DNA of 8,607 nt, taken from Methylotenera_A sp046594885 (GTDB lineage: Bacteria > Pseudomonadota > Gammaproteobacteria > Burkholderiales > Methylophilaceae). Location: NCBI GenBank assembly GCA_046594885.1, contig JBKJRD010000045.1, positions 1 through 8,607 of the forward strand. The letters run 5' to 3'. Both the position numbers and the translations under genes were made by a program. How positions within the stretch are numbered: position 1 is the stretch's first letter; every line of letters begins with the position of its first letter. Below are positions 1 through 5,576 of the stretch, one piece after another. Below the pieces are notes generated by a model. That model worked only from the letters and a program-made list of their open reading frames with translations. It made no database searches and was not told the DNA's origin.

Positions 1-2
1 AT

Positions 3-872
3 CGCCAGGCACCTCGCCGCCAAGGAAAACTAAGAGATACCAAGGTGCGCGATGGTTACGATGCAGTGGCCACGCCGCAATATGGCGCGGCGGCAAAAGC
101 GGCTTACAAATCTTCACCTGTAAATGTAGAAATGCCGCGCCTTTCTAAGGTGATGGCAGAACGCGGTATTTGTTCGCGGCGCGAGGCAGATGAATGGATT
201 GTAAATGGTTGGGTGAAAGTAGATGGCGAGATTTTGGAAACGCTTGGCACACGCATTAAGCCAGATGCTGAAATTGTGATTAGCGGTTATGCCTACGAGC
301 AACAGGCTGAGCAAGTGACGATATTGCTGCATAAGCCTATAGGTTATGTGAGTGGGCAAGCCGAGGATGGCTATCAGCCTGCGATTGTGTTGGTGCACCC
401 CGATAATGAATGGATGGAAGACCCCGACTTAACCACTTATAATGCCAAAGAATTTCAACGTGGATTTTTGCATGGCTTGGCGCCAGCTGGCCGCTTGGAC
501 ATTGACTCTACAGGTTTGTTAGTGCTCACTCAGGATGGCCGTATCGCGCGGCATTTAATTGGTGAAGATTCCAGCGTTGAGAAGGAATATTTGGTGCGCG
601 TTGAGGGCGCATTGAGTGATGCAGATTTGCAACGCTTAAATCATGGCTTAAGTTTAGATGGCGAAAAACTCAAGCCAGCAAAAGTCAGTTGGCAGAATGA
701 AGACCAATTGCGTTTTGTGTTGCGTGAAGGCAAAAAGCGTCAAATTCGCCGCATGTGCGAAATGGTTGGCTTATTTGTGGTGGGCTTAAAACGCGTGCGC
801 ATTGGCAGCGTTAATTTGGGCAAATTGCCACAAGGGCAATGGCGTTATTTAAGAGACAACGAAAAGTTTTAA
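3..872 (+). CDS. rluF: RluF-type 23S rRNA pseudouridine synthase (5' end probably outside window)
   Basis: This enzyme isomerises a uridine in 23S rRNA to pseudouridine. Counting from the GTG at 45, an S4-type RNA-binding domain covers about residues 31-78 (PRLSKVMAERGICSRREADE). The RsuA/RluB/E/F catalytic domain follows, with catalytic Asp152 in GRLDIDSTGL, then EKEYLVRV and the C-terminal GKKRQIRRMCE block. The ending LKRVRIGSVNLGKLP followed by QGQWRYL is most like RluF. The frame stays open from base 3 with no stop and no start codon before GTG 45, which has only a weak ribosome binding site. ATG 132 gives a minimal S4 start. The stretch before it (DGYDAVATPQYGAAAKAAYK) looks like a real basic N-terminal extension that I recall from betaproteobacterial relatives, so I favour a start upstream of the window. 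The family assignment is firm; the exact rRNA position modified and the start are not. Confidence 0.85.
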   Translation, partial: RQAPRRQGKLRDTKVRDGYDAVATPQYGAAAKAAYKSSPVNVEMPRLSKVMAERGICSRREADEWIVNGWVKVDGEILETLGTRIKPDAEIVISGYAYEQQAEQVTILLHKPIGYVSGQAEDGYQPAIVLVHPDNEWMEDPDLTTYNAKEFQRGFLHGLAPAGRLDIDSTGLLVLTQDGRIARHLIGEDSSVEKEYLVRVEGALSDADLQRLNHGLSLDGEKLKPAKVSWQNEDQLRFVLREGKKRQIRRMCEMVGLFVVGLKRVRIGSVNLGKLPQGQWRYLRDNEKF

Positions 873-925
873 AAACAAGTTGGCTTTAATCTAACAACCA
901 TATAAATGATTAAATGCATAAAACG

Positions 926-960
926 ATTTTAATGCGCCGCACTGGTGAGCGCATTAAAAT
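926..960. terminator. Inverted repeat between convergent rluF and cynS
   Basis: Perfect 12-bp arms (ATTTTAATGCGC at 926-937, GCGCATTAAAAT at 949-960) surround an 11-base loop. The repeat lies between the stops of two convergent genes, where a bidirectional terminator is expected. No clean T-tract follows on the plus strand. On the minus strand the arm is followed by CGTTTTA, so it suits termination of the cyn transcript better. It could equally be an mRNA 3'-end stabilising hairpin. Confidence 0.5.
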
Positions 961-984
961 GTGTAGCGCATACAAATACAATAC

Positions 985-1428
985 TTAATACGTTTTATAA
1001 GGCAAAAATTTACCATTCAATACGATTTTCACACGGTCGCCCAGCGGATTTGCCTCGCGCTGAATATCCATTGAAAAATCAATCGCACTCATAATGCCAT
1101 CGCCAAATTCTTCATGAATCAACGATTTTATGCTGGTGCCGTACACATTAATGAGTTCATAAAAACGATACAGCAGCGGGTCTGTGGGCACGGCAGTTGG
1201 CAAACTACCTTTGTAAGGCACCACCTGTAACAAAGCCACTGCTTCTGCTGGTAAATCCAGTGTTGATCCGATAATATCGGCTTGCGTTTTGGTTAGTGTC
1301 ATTTGGCCTAATAACGCAGCGGTTGTCCACTCTTTAGATAGTCCAATTTTGTTGGCAATATCTACCCACTTTAAACCTTTGGTATTTTTAGCCACTACAA
1401 TCATTTCGGTTACATCATTGCGATTCAT
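985..1428 (-). CDS. cynS: Cyanate hydratase (cyanase)
   Basis: Cyanase is a cytoplasmic enzyme that condenses cyanate with bicarbonate to carbamate and CO2; carbamate then breaks down to ammonia and CO2. The 147-residue product is the usual family length (E. coli 156). An N-terminal helix-turn-helix-like domain (residues 1-75) precedes the catalytic domain. The known catalytic triad Arg-Glu-Ser is present as Arg88 and Glu91 (LLYRFYEL) and Ser114 (GDGIMSAIDF), with the same 3 and 23 residue spacing as E. coli Arg96/Glu99/Ser122. I chose ATG 1428 because GGAG sits 6 bases upstream; an ATG at 1440, four codons earlier, has only GAG directly abutting it. It is the last gene of the minus-strand cluster, about 40 bases after the ATPase. 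No carbonic anhydrase (cynT) or LysR regulator (cynR) is in the window. Identification is secure. Confidence 0.97.
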   Translation of the reverse strand: MNRNDVTEMIVVAKNTKGLKWVDIANKIGLSKEWTTAALLGQMTLTKTQADIIGSTLDLPAEAVALLQVVPYKGSLPTAVPTDPLLYRFYELINVYGTSIKSLIHEEFGDGIMSAIDFSMDIQREANPLGDRVKIVLNGKFLPYKTY

Positions 1429-1436
1429 GCTTTTCT
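1429..1436 (-). promoter_or_regulatory. Shine-Dalgarno that decides the cynS start
   Basis: On the minus strand the sequence reads GGAGAAAAGC directly before ATG 1428. GGAG with a 6-base spacer is a good site, and it overlaps the alternative ATG at 1440, so it favours the shorter 147-residue product. Confidence 0.6.
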
Positions 1437-1466
1437 CCATCTCTAAATGTTTTTTAATTGTTGCCT

Positions 1467-2339
1467 TTAGGCGGCAATATTTTCTAAGCCCGGCTGCACA
1501 ACAGGCGGATATTTCGGATCAAAATTTAAGGCATCAATATCGGTTAAGTGCGTTTTTGAGCGATTAACCAAAAAATCGACCAAGTGATTTCTAATTTTAT
1601 AAAACTGTGGATCATGGTGCAAGGTAGCACGGCTGCGTGGTTTTGGCATGGTGTTTTCAACGATTTCCGCAATGCGCGCTTGCGGCCCACTAGTCATTAA
1701 CACCACTTTATCTGCCAACAGACAGGCTTCATCTACATCATGCGTAATCATAAAAACCGTTTGTTTGGTTTCAGCGCAAATACGCAACACTTCTTCTTGC
1801 AACACGCCACGTGTTAGTGCATCCAACGCTGAAAACGGCTCATCCATGAGTAAAATTTTAGGCGCGATGGATAATGCGCGCGCAATACCAACACGTTGCT
1901 TCATGCCGCCAGATAATTCAGCAGGACGTTTGTTTTCAGCGCCGCTTAAATTCACCAACTGAATATATTTTAGACAATGTGCTTCTATTTGTGCTTTAGT
2001 CCAATCTGGCCAGCGCGATTTAACTGCAAACGCAATATTGCCTTTCACAGACAACCACGGCATCAATGCATGACTTTGAAAGATTACCGCACGGTCTAAA
2101 CTGGTGCCGTTAATTTCGCGCCCATCTACAAACACGTAGCCTTCAGACGTGCTATCTAAGCCAGCAAGTACATTTAAAATGGTGGTTTTGCCACAACCAG
2201 AATGGCCAATTAGGCATACAAATTCACCTTTCTGAATGTTTAAATGCAGGTTTTCAAATACCGTTGTAGTACCGCCCTCGCGCGTAGGATAACGCTGGGC
2301 GATGCCTTGAATGTTAATAATTGGCTCTAATTCATTCAT
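1467..2339 (-). CDS. cynD: ABC transporter ATP-binding protein, NrtC/NrtD/CynD type
   Basis: This is the cytoplasmic ATPase that powers the transporter. From ATG 2339 the protein has 290 residues and a complete ABC module: Walker A GHSGCGKT (45-52), Q-loop Gln88, signature LSGGMKQR (142-149), Walker B ILLMDEP (162-168), D-loop SALD and switch His200 (ITHDVDEA). It belongs to the nitrate/sulfonate/taurine/bicarbonate importer class. About 50 residues after the ABC core form a C-terminal tail ending near FDPKYPPVVQPGLENIAA, as in NrtD/CynD-type proteins. There is no fused substrate-binding domain as in cyanobacterial NrtC. A GTG at 2348 three codons upstream is an alternative start; neither start has a strong Shine-Dalgarno. 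The gene lies between the permease and cynS, so cyanate is the most likely substrate, but that is inferred from context; the sequence alone says only nitrate/cyanate-type. Confidence 0.9.
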   Translation of the reverse strand: MNELEPIINIQGIAQRYPTREGGTTTVFENLHLNIQKGEFVCLIGHSGCGKTTILNVLAGLDSTSEGYVFVDGREINGTSLDRAVIFQSHALMPWLSVKGNIAFAVKSRWPDWTKAQIEAHCLKYIQLVNLSGAENKRPAELSGGMKQRVGIARALSIAPKILLMDEPFSALDALTRGVLQEEVLRICAETKQTVFMITHDVDEACLLADKVVLMTSGPQARIAEIVENTMPKPRSRATLHHDPQFYKIRNHLVDFLVNRSKTHLTDIDALNFDPKYPPVVQPGLENIAA

Positions 2340-2425
2340 ATGATTCACTTTATCAATGTCGTCTAGTATTTTGTAGTTTAATATTGTCGAGTTTTAGTAT
2401 AGTTAGTCTTAATTTACTAAAATTG

Positions 2426-3289
2426 CTATTCTTTAAAGCTAACTAGTTTGGTCACTTTTCCTAATAACAAATCTAATATCATGCCAATCACACCAATCAC
2501 TAAAATGGCCACAATCACGCTGGTAATTGATAAATTATTCCACTCGTTCCAGACAAAATAACCAATACCCGTGCCGCCCACTAGCATTTCGGCTGCCACA
2601 ATGACCAACCAAGCTATGCCTAATGAAATGCGCATGCCTGTCATAATGGTTGGCGCCGCTGCTGGCAAAATAACCCTAAATGCCATGCGCAGTGGTTTCA
2701 CTTCTAGAGTACGCGCAACATTAATCCATTCTCGCCGCACCGTGGAAACACCAAATGCGGTGTTAATGAGCATGGGCCAAATGGAGCAAATGAAAATCAC
2801 AAAAATAGCCGAAGTGCCTGAATCTTTAATCGTATAAAGCGCAAGTGGCATCCAAGCCAGTGGTGAAATGGGCTTAAGCACTTGAATAAAGGGGTCTAGC
2901 GCTTTGTGCAACAGTGGCGACATGCCTATGACAAAGCCAAGTGGAATAGCAATTAAAGCCGCTAAGCCATAACCTAAAATAACACGCGCCAAGGAATAGG
3001 CTATTTGAATACCAATGCCTTTATCATTGGTGCCATGGTCGTAAAACGGGTCTTTGGCACTTTCCCACAACTTATCAAATACATCCGCAGGCGTTGGTAC
3101 GGTTGATTTTTGGCCTGTTGCGGCTGATACCCCAAGTAGTTTCGCGTATTCCGGATCCATATTTGGGTTAACAGCGCTTTGAGTTGGCAACGTGGCTAAA
3201 TGCCATGCGCCTAAAAATATCAACAAGATGATTAGAGATAACATGGCAGGTAGCCATGGTTTAGCGTTTTTCGGCTTAAAAATTTTCAT
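2426..3289 (-). CDS. cynB: ABC transporter permease, NrtB/CynB type
   Basis: Inner-membrane permease of the importer, 287 residues from ATG 3289. A first membrane segment (about 14-34) is followed by a periplasmic stretch of about 60 residues (35-95). Four to five further hydrophobic segments cover the rest. The cytoplasmic EAA loop that docks on the ATPase is visible at about 190-220 (VARTLEVKPLRMAFRVILPA). A conserved C-terminal block AEMLVGGTGIGYFVWNEWN is typical of the NrtB/SsuC/TauC family. A TTG at 3307 would add six residues, but ATG 3289 with the purine-rich AAAGAAA upstream is preferred. It lies about 99 bases after the substrate-binding gene, across a small hairpin, and about 86 bases before the ATPase. 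Substrate is inferred from the linked cyanase. Confidence 0.9.
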   Translation of the reverse strand: MKIFKPKNAKPWLPAMLSLIILLIFLGAWHLATLPTQSAVNPNMDPEYAKLLGVSAATGQKSTVPTPADVFDKLWESAKDPFYDHGTNDKGIGIQIAYSLARVILGYGLAALIAIPLGFVIGMSPLLHKALDPFIQVLKPISPLAWMPLALYTIKDSGTSAIFVIFICSIWPMLINTAFGVSTVRREWINVARTLEVKPLRMAFRVILPAAAPTIMTGMRISLGIAWLVIVAAEMLVGGTGIGYFVWNEWNNLSITSVIVAILVIGVIGMILDLLLGKVTKLVSFKE

Positions 3290-3345
3290 GTTTATTTCTT
3301 TTAACAACGGTTTACTTCAATAAATACTTAACCATGTTTTACCTA

Positions 3346-3370
3346 GCAAAACCAGCTTTAAAATAGCTGG
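3346..3370 (-). terminator. Intra-operon hairpin after the substrate-binding protein gene
   Basis: On the minus strand CCAGCT and AGCTGG (6 bp, 7-base loop, extendable by a G-T pair) are followed by TTTTGC. It lies about 20 bases past the substrate-binding gene stop and well before the permease. This is a usual position for a leaky terminator or a 3' stabilising stem-loop that raises binding-protein expression above the membrane subunits. The stem is short. Confidence 0.4.
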
Positions 3371-3388
3371 CATTGGCTGATGGTTAAA

Positions 3389-4750
3389 CTACACTTTGCG
3401 GATTGGAAAGCTAGCAATATATTCTTCTGGCTTAGCTGGATTAAATTCTTTTTTCATGACAAAGAATTTTTTAGTATTAGATTTTGGTGGTACCAAGCCA
3501 GCTTCTTTCATTAATTTTGTTGCATCGGTCGCCAAAAATACCTCGCTGGCAATTTTTTGATAATTCACATCACCTTTAATTTGCCCCCAACGCTTCATCT
3601 GCGTCAGTATCCAAATTGCAAACGATTCATACGGGAACGGCTCAAAATCTACCCGCGTTGGCACTTTTTGAATGCCGCCTAAACCATCGGCATAAGTACC
3701 TGTAAGCACTTGTTCCACCACAGTTACTGGCTGGTTTAAGTAGTTTGCAGGCGCAATTACGCTGGCAATTGATTTACGATTTTCATCTTTGTTGGCATAA
3801 GCGGTGGCTTCAATAATACTTTTCACCAAAGCTTGATAGGTATTTGGCATGGTCGTTACAAATTCTTTGCTGGCCGAAAATGCGCAGCAAGGATGACCAT
3901 CCCAAATTTCTTTAGAAAGTATATGAATAAATCCAACGCCATCGTATACCGCGCGTTGATTGACAGGGTCGGGCGCTAAAAATCCATCAATATTGCCTGC
4001 GCGTAAATTGGCGACCATTTCTGGTGGTGGTACAGAGCGAATTTGCACATCGACATCTGGATCTAAACCAAATTCGGCTAAGTAATAACGTAGCAAATAA
4101 TTATGCATTGAAAAATCGAATGGTACGGCAAACTTAAAGCCTTTCCACGATTTTGGGTCGCGCTTATCTTTGTGTTTAAGCGCCAAGGTAATGGCTTGAC
4201 CATTAATATTTTCAACAGCTGGCATCGTCCATGGAATAGCCGTTGAGCCAATACCCATGCTAATCGCCAGTGGCATCGGAGCTAGCATATGTGCTGCATC
4301 ATATTCTTTGTTAATGGCTTTATCGCGCACCACAGCCCAGCCAGCGGTTTTAACCACCTCAACATCCAAGCCGTGTTTGGCATAAAAGCCCATGGGCGCT
4401 GCCATAATGATGGGCGTGGCGCATGTAATAGGAATAAAACCTACTTTAAGTTTGGTTTTTTCTAGCGCGCCGCCTGTTTCAGCAAAGGCTTCTTGCATAA
4501 AATTAATGGGCAGAAATTGTGAAATGGCGGCAAACGCTGTCCCTACTCCCACTGTGCGTAAAAAATTGCGGCGTGTTTCGTCATGCGGAAACAGTGCGCG
4601 CATAATCGCGCCCTCAACGGCCCTATCGCCCAATTGCTGAATGTTCATTGCTTCTGCTTCGTCATGCGCAGCCTGACTGTTGTGTTGGCCGCAATTGCAG
4701 CCTTTGACTAATTTACTATTAGGATCAAACGGATTAGAAAACGAAGCCAT
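3389..4750 (-). CDS. cynA: Tat-exported ABC substrate-binding protein, NrtA/CynA type
   Basis: This is the periplasmic binding protein of the importer, 453 residues. ATG 4750 is preceded by AGGAAA at suitable spacing. A long cytoplasmic-side leader (1-59) comes first and contains Cys18, Cys20, His23 and His29. A twin-arginine signal follows: TRRNFLRTVGVG with Arg60-Arg61, a weak hydrophobic core, and probable cleavage after AFA (about residue 90). The mature part has the NrtA/CmpA/SsuA fold pattern: KVGFIPITCATPIIMAAPMG, GWAVVRDKAINKEYDAAHML, FDFSMHNYLLRYYLAEFGLD and PPPEMVANLRAGNIDGFLAPDP. His216 in FSMHN appears to match the ligand-binding His of NrtA. Where NrtA has its nitrate-binding Lys, by-eye alignment gives HPCCAF (Cys288-Cys289). 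It is the first gene of the cluster, 156 bases downstream of the response regulator. Family is firm; cyanate as substrate is inferred from cynS. Confidence 0.9.
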   Translation of the reverse strand: MASFSNPFDPNSKLVKGCNCGQHNSQAAHDEAEAMNIQQLGDRAVEGAIMRALFPHDETRRNFLRTVGVGTAFAAISQFLPINFMQEAFAETGGALEKTKLKVGFIPITCATPIIMAAPMGFYAKHGLDVEVVKTAGWAVVRDKAINKEYDAAHMLAPMPLAISMGIGSTAIPWTMPAVENINGQAITLALKHKDKRDPKSWKGFKFAVPFDFSMHNYLLRYYLAEFGLDPDVDVQIRSVPPPEMVANLRAGNIDGFLAPDPVNQRAVYDGVGFIHILSKEIWDGHPCCAFSASKEFVTTMPNTYQALVKSIIEATAYANKDENRKSIASVIAPANYLNQPVTVVEQVLTGTYADGLGGIQKVPTRVDFEPFPYESFAIWILTQMKRWGQIKGDVNYQKIASEVFLATDATKLMKEAGLVPPKSNTKKFFVMKKEFNPAKPEEYIASFPIRKV

Positions 4751-4790
4751 GGCAATTTCCTATCAAGAATAAAACAGTTAAGTTGTGGTA

Positions 4791-4823
4791 ATTGTAGAAA
4801 GAATTGATTAATTTAAATATCAA
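4791..4823 (-). promoter_or_regulatory. Candidate cynA promoter
   Basis: On the minus strand TTGATA (4823-4818) could be a -35 box. The AT-rich stretch that follows contains TTTCTA at 17-base spacing and TACAAT at 21-base spacing, neither ideal. The candidate -35 directly abuts the palindrome TGTAGCGCTACA (4824-4835), an arrangement expected for an activator bound next to RNA polymerase. No sigma-54 GG/GC element is visible in this leader. This is a weak sequence call. Confidence 0.3.
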
Positions 4824-4873
4824 TGTAGCGCTACACTTTTTGTAGTGGTGTTACTACAAAAGTGTAGCGCACA
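4824..4873. promoter_or_regulatory. Long inverted repeat and TGTAG/CTACA array upstream of cynA
   Basis: Five alternating pentamers lie within 44 bases: TGTAG 4824, CTACA 4831, TGTAG 4841, CTACA 4854, TGTAG 4863. The first two form the perfect 12-bp palindrome TGTAGCGCTACA. The middle pair forms TGTAGT-N6-ACTACA. Taken together, 4828-4846 and 4853-4870 form an 18-19 base inverted repeat with a single bulged T and the loop GGTGTT. No T-tract follows in the minus direction, so a simple terminator is less likely. The position, about 75-125 bases before the cynA ATG, suits an operator, plausibly for the adjacent response regulator (inference). Confidence 0.55.
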
Positions 4874-4906
4874 AAAATATCGGTAAAAATTGTCCGAAAA
4901 ATAGTG

Positions 4907-5557
4907 TCAAGTCGTCAAGACTAGGTTGGCTTGCAAAGCATTTTTAACTGCATACAAGGCGATTTCAACATCATTTTTTGTGTGCGTTTTGCTTAAAATA
5001 CGCGCCCGATAAGTACTAATCGTATTGAGCGATAACGATAGTTTTTCTGCAATCTGGGTCAAACTTTGACCCGCTGCAATTTGGCAAAATACTTGATATT
5101 CACGGTGTGACAAATCCTCATGCGGGAGTTTTTTCTCAGGACTTGCTAACTCCATTGCCAATGTTTCTGCCATAGCAGGGTTAATATAAATCCCGCCTGC
5201 GGCTACCTTGCGAATGGCTTGCGTTAAATCGGCAGGATTGGTACTTTTATTTAAGTAGCCATTTGCGCCCAGTTTTAAACAGCGCACTGCGTATTGTTTT
5301 TCTGGATAAGTGCTAAGCATCAGCACTGGCAATTTTGGAAACTCATGCCGCAATTGCTTTAGCACATCTAAGCCATCTTTATTGGGCATGGCAATATCGA
5401 GTAGCACCACGTCAAACACTTGTTTGCGCGCAAGCCCAATAGCGCTCACGCCATCTTGCGCTTCAGCCGTCACGCTGATATCTTTTGCGTCAGCAATCAG
5501 TTGGCGCAAACCTTGGCGCACAATTAAGTGATCGTCACACAGCAAAACACGTATCAT
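4907..5557 (-). CDS. NarL/FixJ-family response regulator
   Basis: DNA-binding transcription regulator of 216 residues. The receiver domain (1-120) has the acidic pocket Asp8-Asp9, phospho-acceptor Asp54 (VVLLDIAMPNKDG), Ser82-Thr83 switch region and conserved Lys104 (GYLNKS). A LuxR-type helix-turn-helix follows (about 147-205: LSHREYQVFCQIAAGQSLTQIAEKLSLSLNTISTYRARI). Both domains have normal length and all key residues. AGGA lies about 7-8 bases before ATG 5557. It sits 19 bases after the kinase gene, so the two form an operon and a cognate pair. The next gene in the same direction is cynA, 156 bases on. Control of the cyn operon is a positional inference; other targets are possible, and read-through into cynA is also possible. 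Confidence 0.93.
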   Translation of the reverse strand: MIRVLLCDDHLIVRQGLRQLIADAKDISVTAEAQDGVSAIGLARKQVFDVVLLDIAMPNKDGLDVLKQLRHEFPKLPVLMLSTYPEKQYAVRCLKLGANGYLNKSTNPADLTQAIRKVAAGGIYINPAMAETLAMELASPEKKLPHEDLSHREYQVFCQIAAGQSLTQIAEKLSLSLNTISTYRARILSKTHTKNDVEIALYAVKNALQANLVLTT

Positions 5558-5576
5558 GGTTCATCCTTTATTTAAC

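Noticed and set aside
1..33. Frame-1 tail reading IARHLAAKEN then stop, as the end of an upstream gene
   Set aside because: Only ten codons are visible, with no recognisable family. The open frame 3 continuing into the pseudouridine synthase explains the region better.
2340..2425. Possible promoter or hairpin between permease and ATPase genes
   Set aside because: AT-rich but with no convincing inverted repeat or -35/-10 pair; probably just an operon spacer.
985..4750. Calling the transporter a plain nitrate importer for nitrate assimilation
   Set aside because: No nitrate or nitrite reductase gene is in the window, the cluster ends in cynS, and the gene order matches cynABDS; nitrate or nitrite as additional substrates cannot be excluded.
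4824..4873. NarL-heptamer sites or a CRISPR-like repeat in the cynA upstream array
   Set aside because: The units do not fit the TACYYMT heptamer, and they are short inverted pentamers without equal spacers, unlike CRISPR repeats.
961..4879. Transposon or integron ends bracketing the cyn genes
   Set aside because: No transposase, integrase or terminal inverted repeats are present; the shared 18-base element is reported only as a repeat of unknown meaning.
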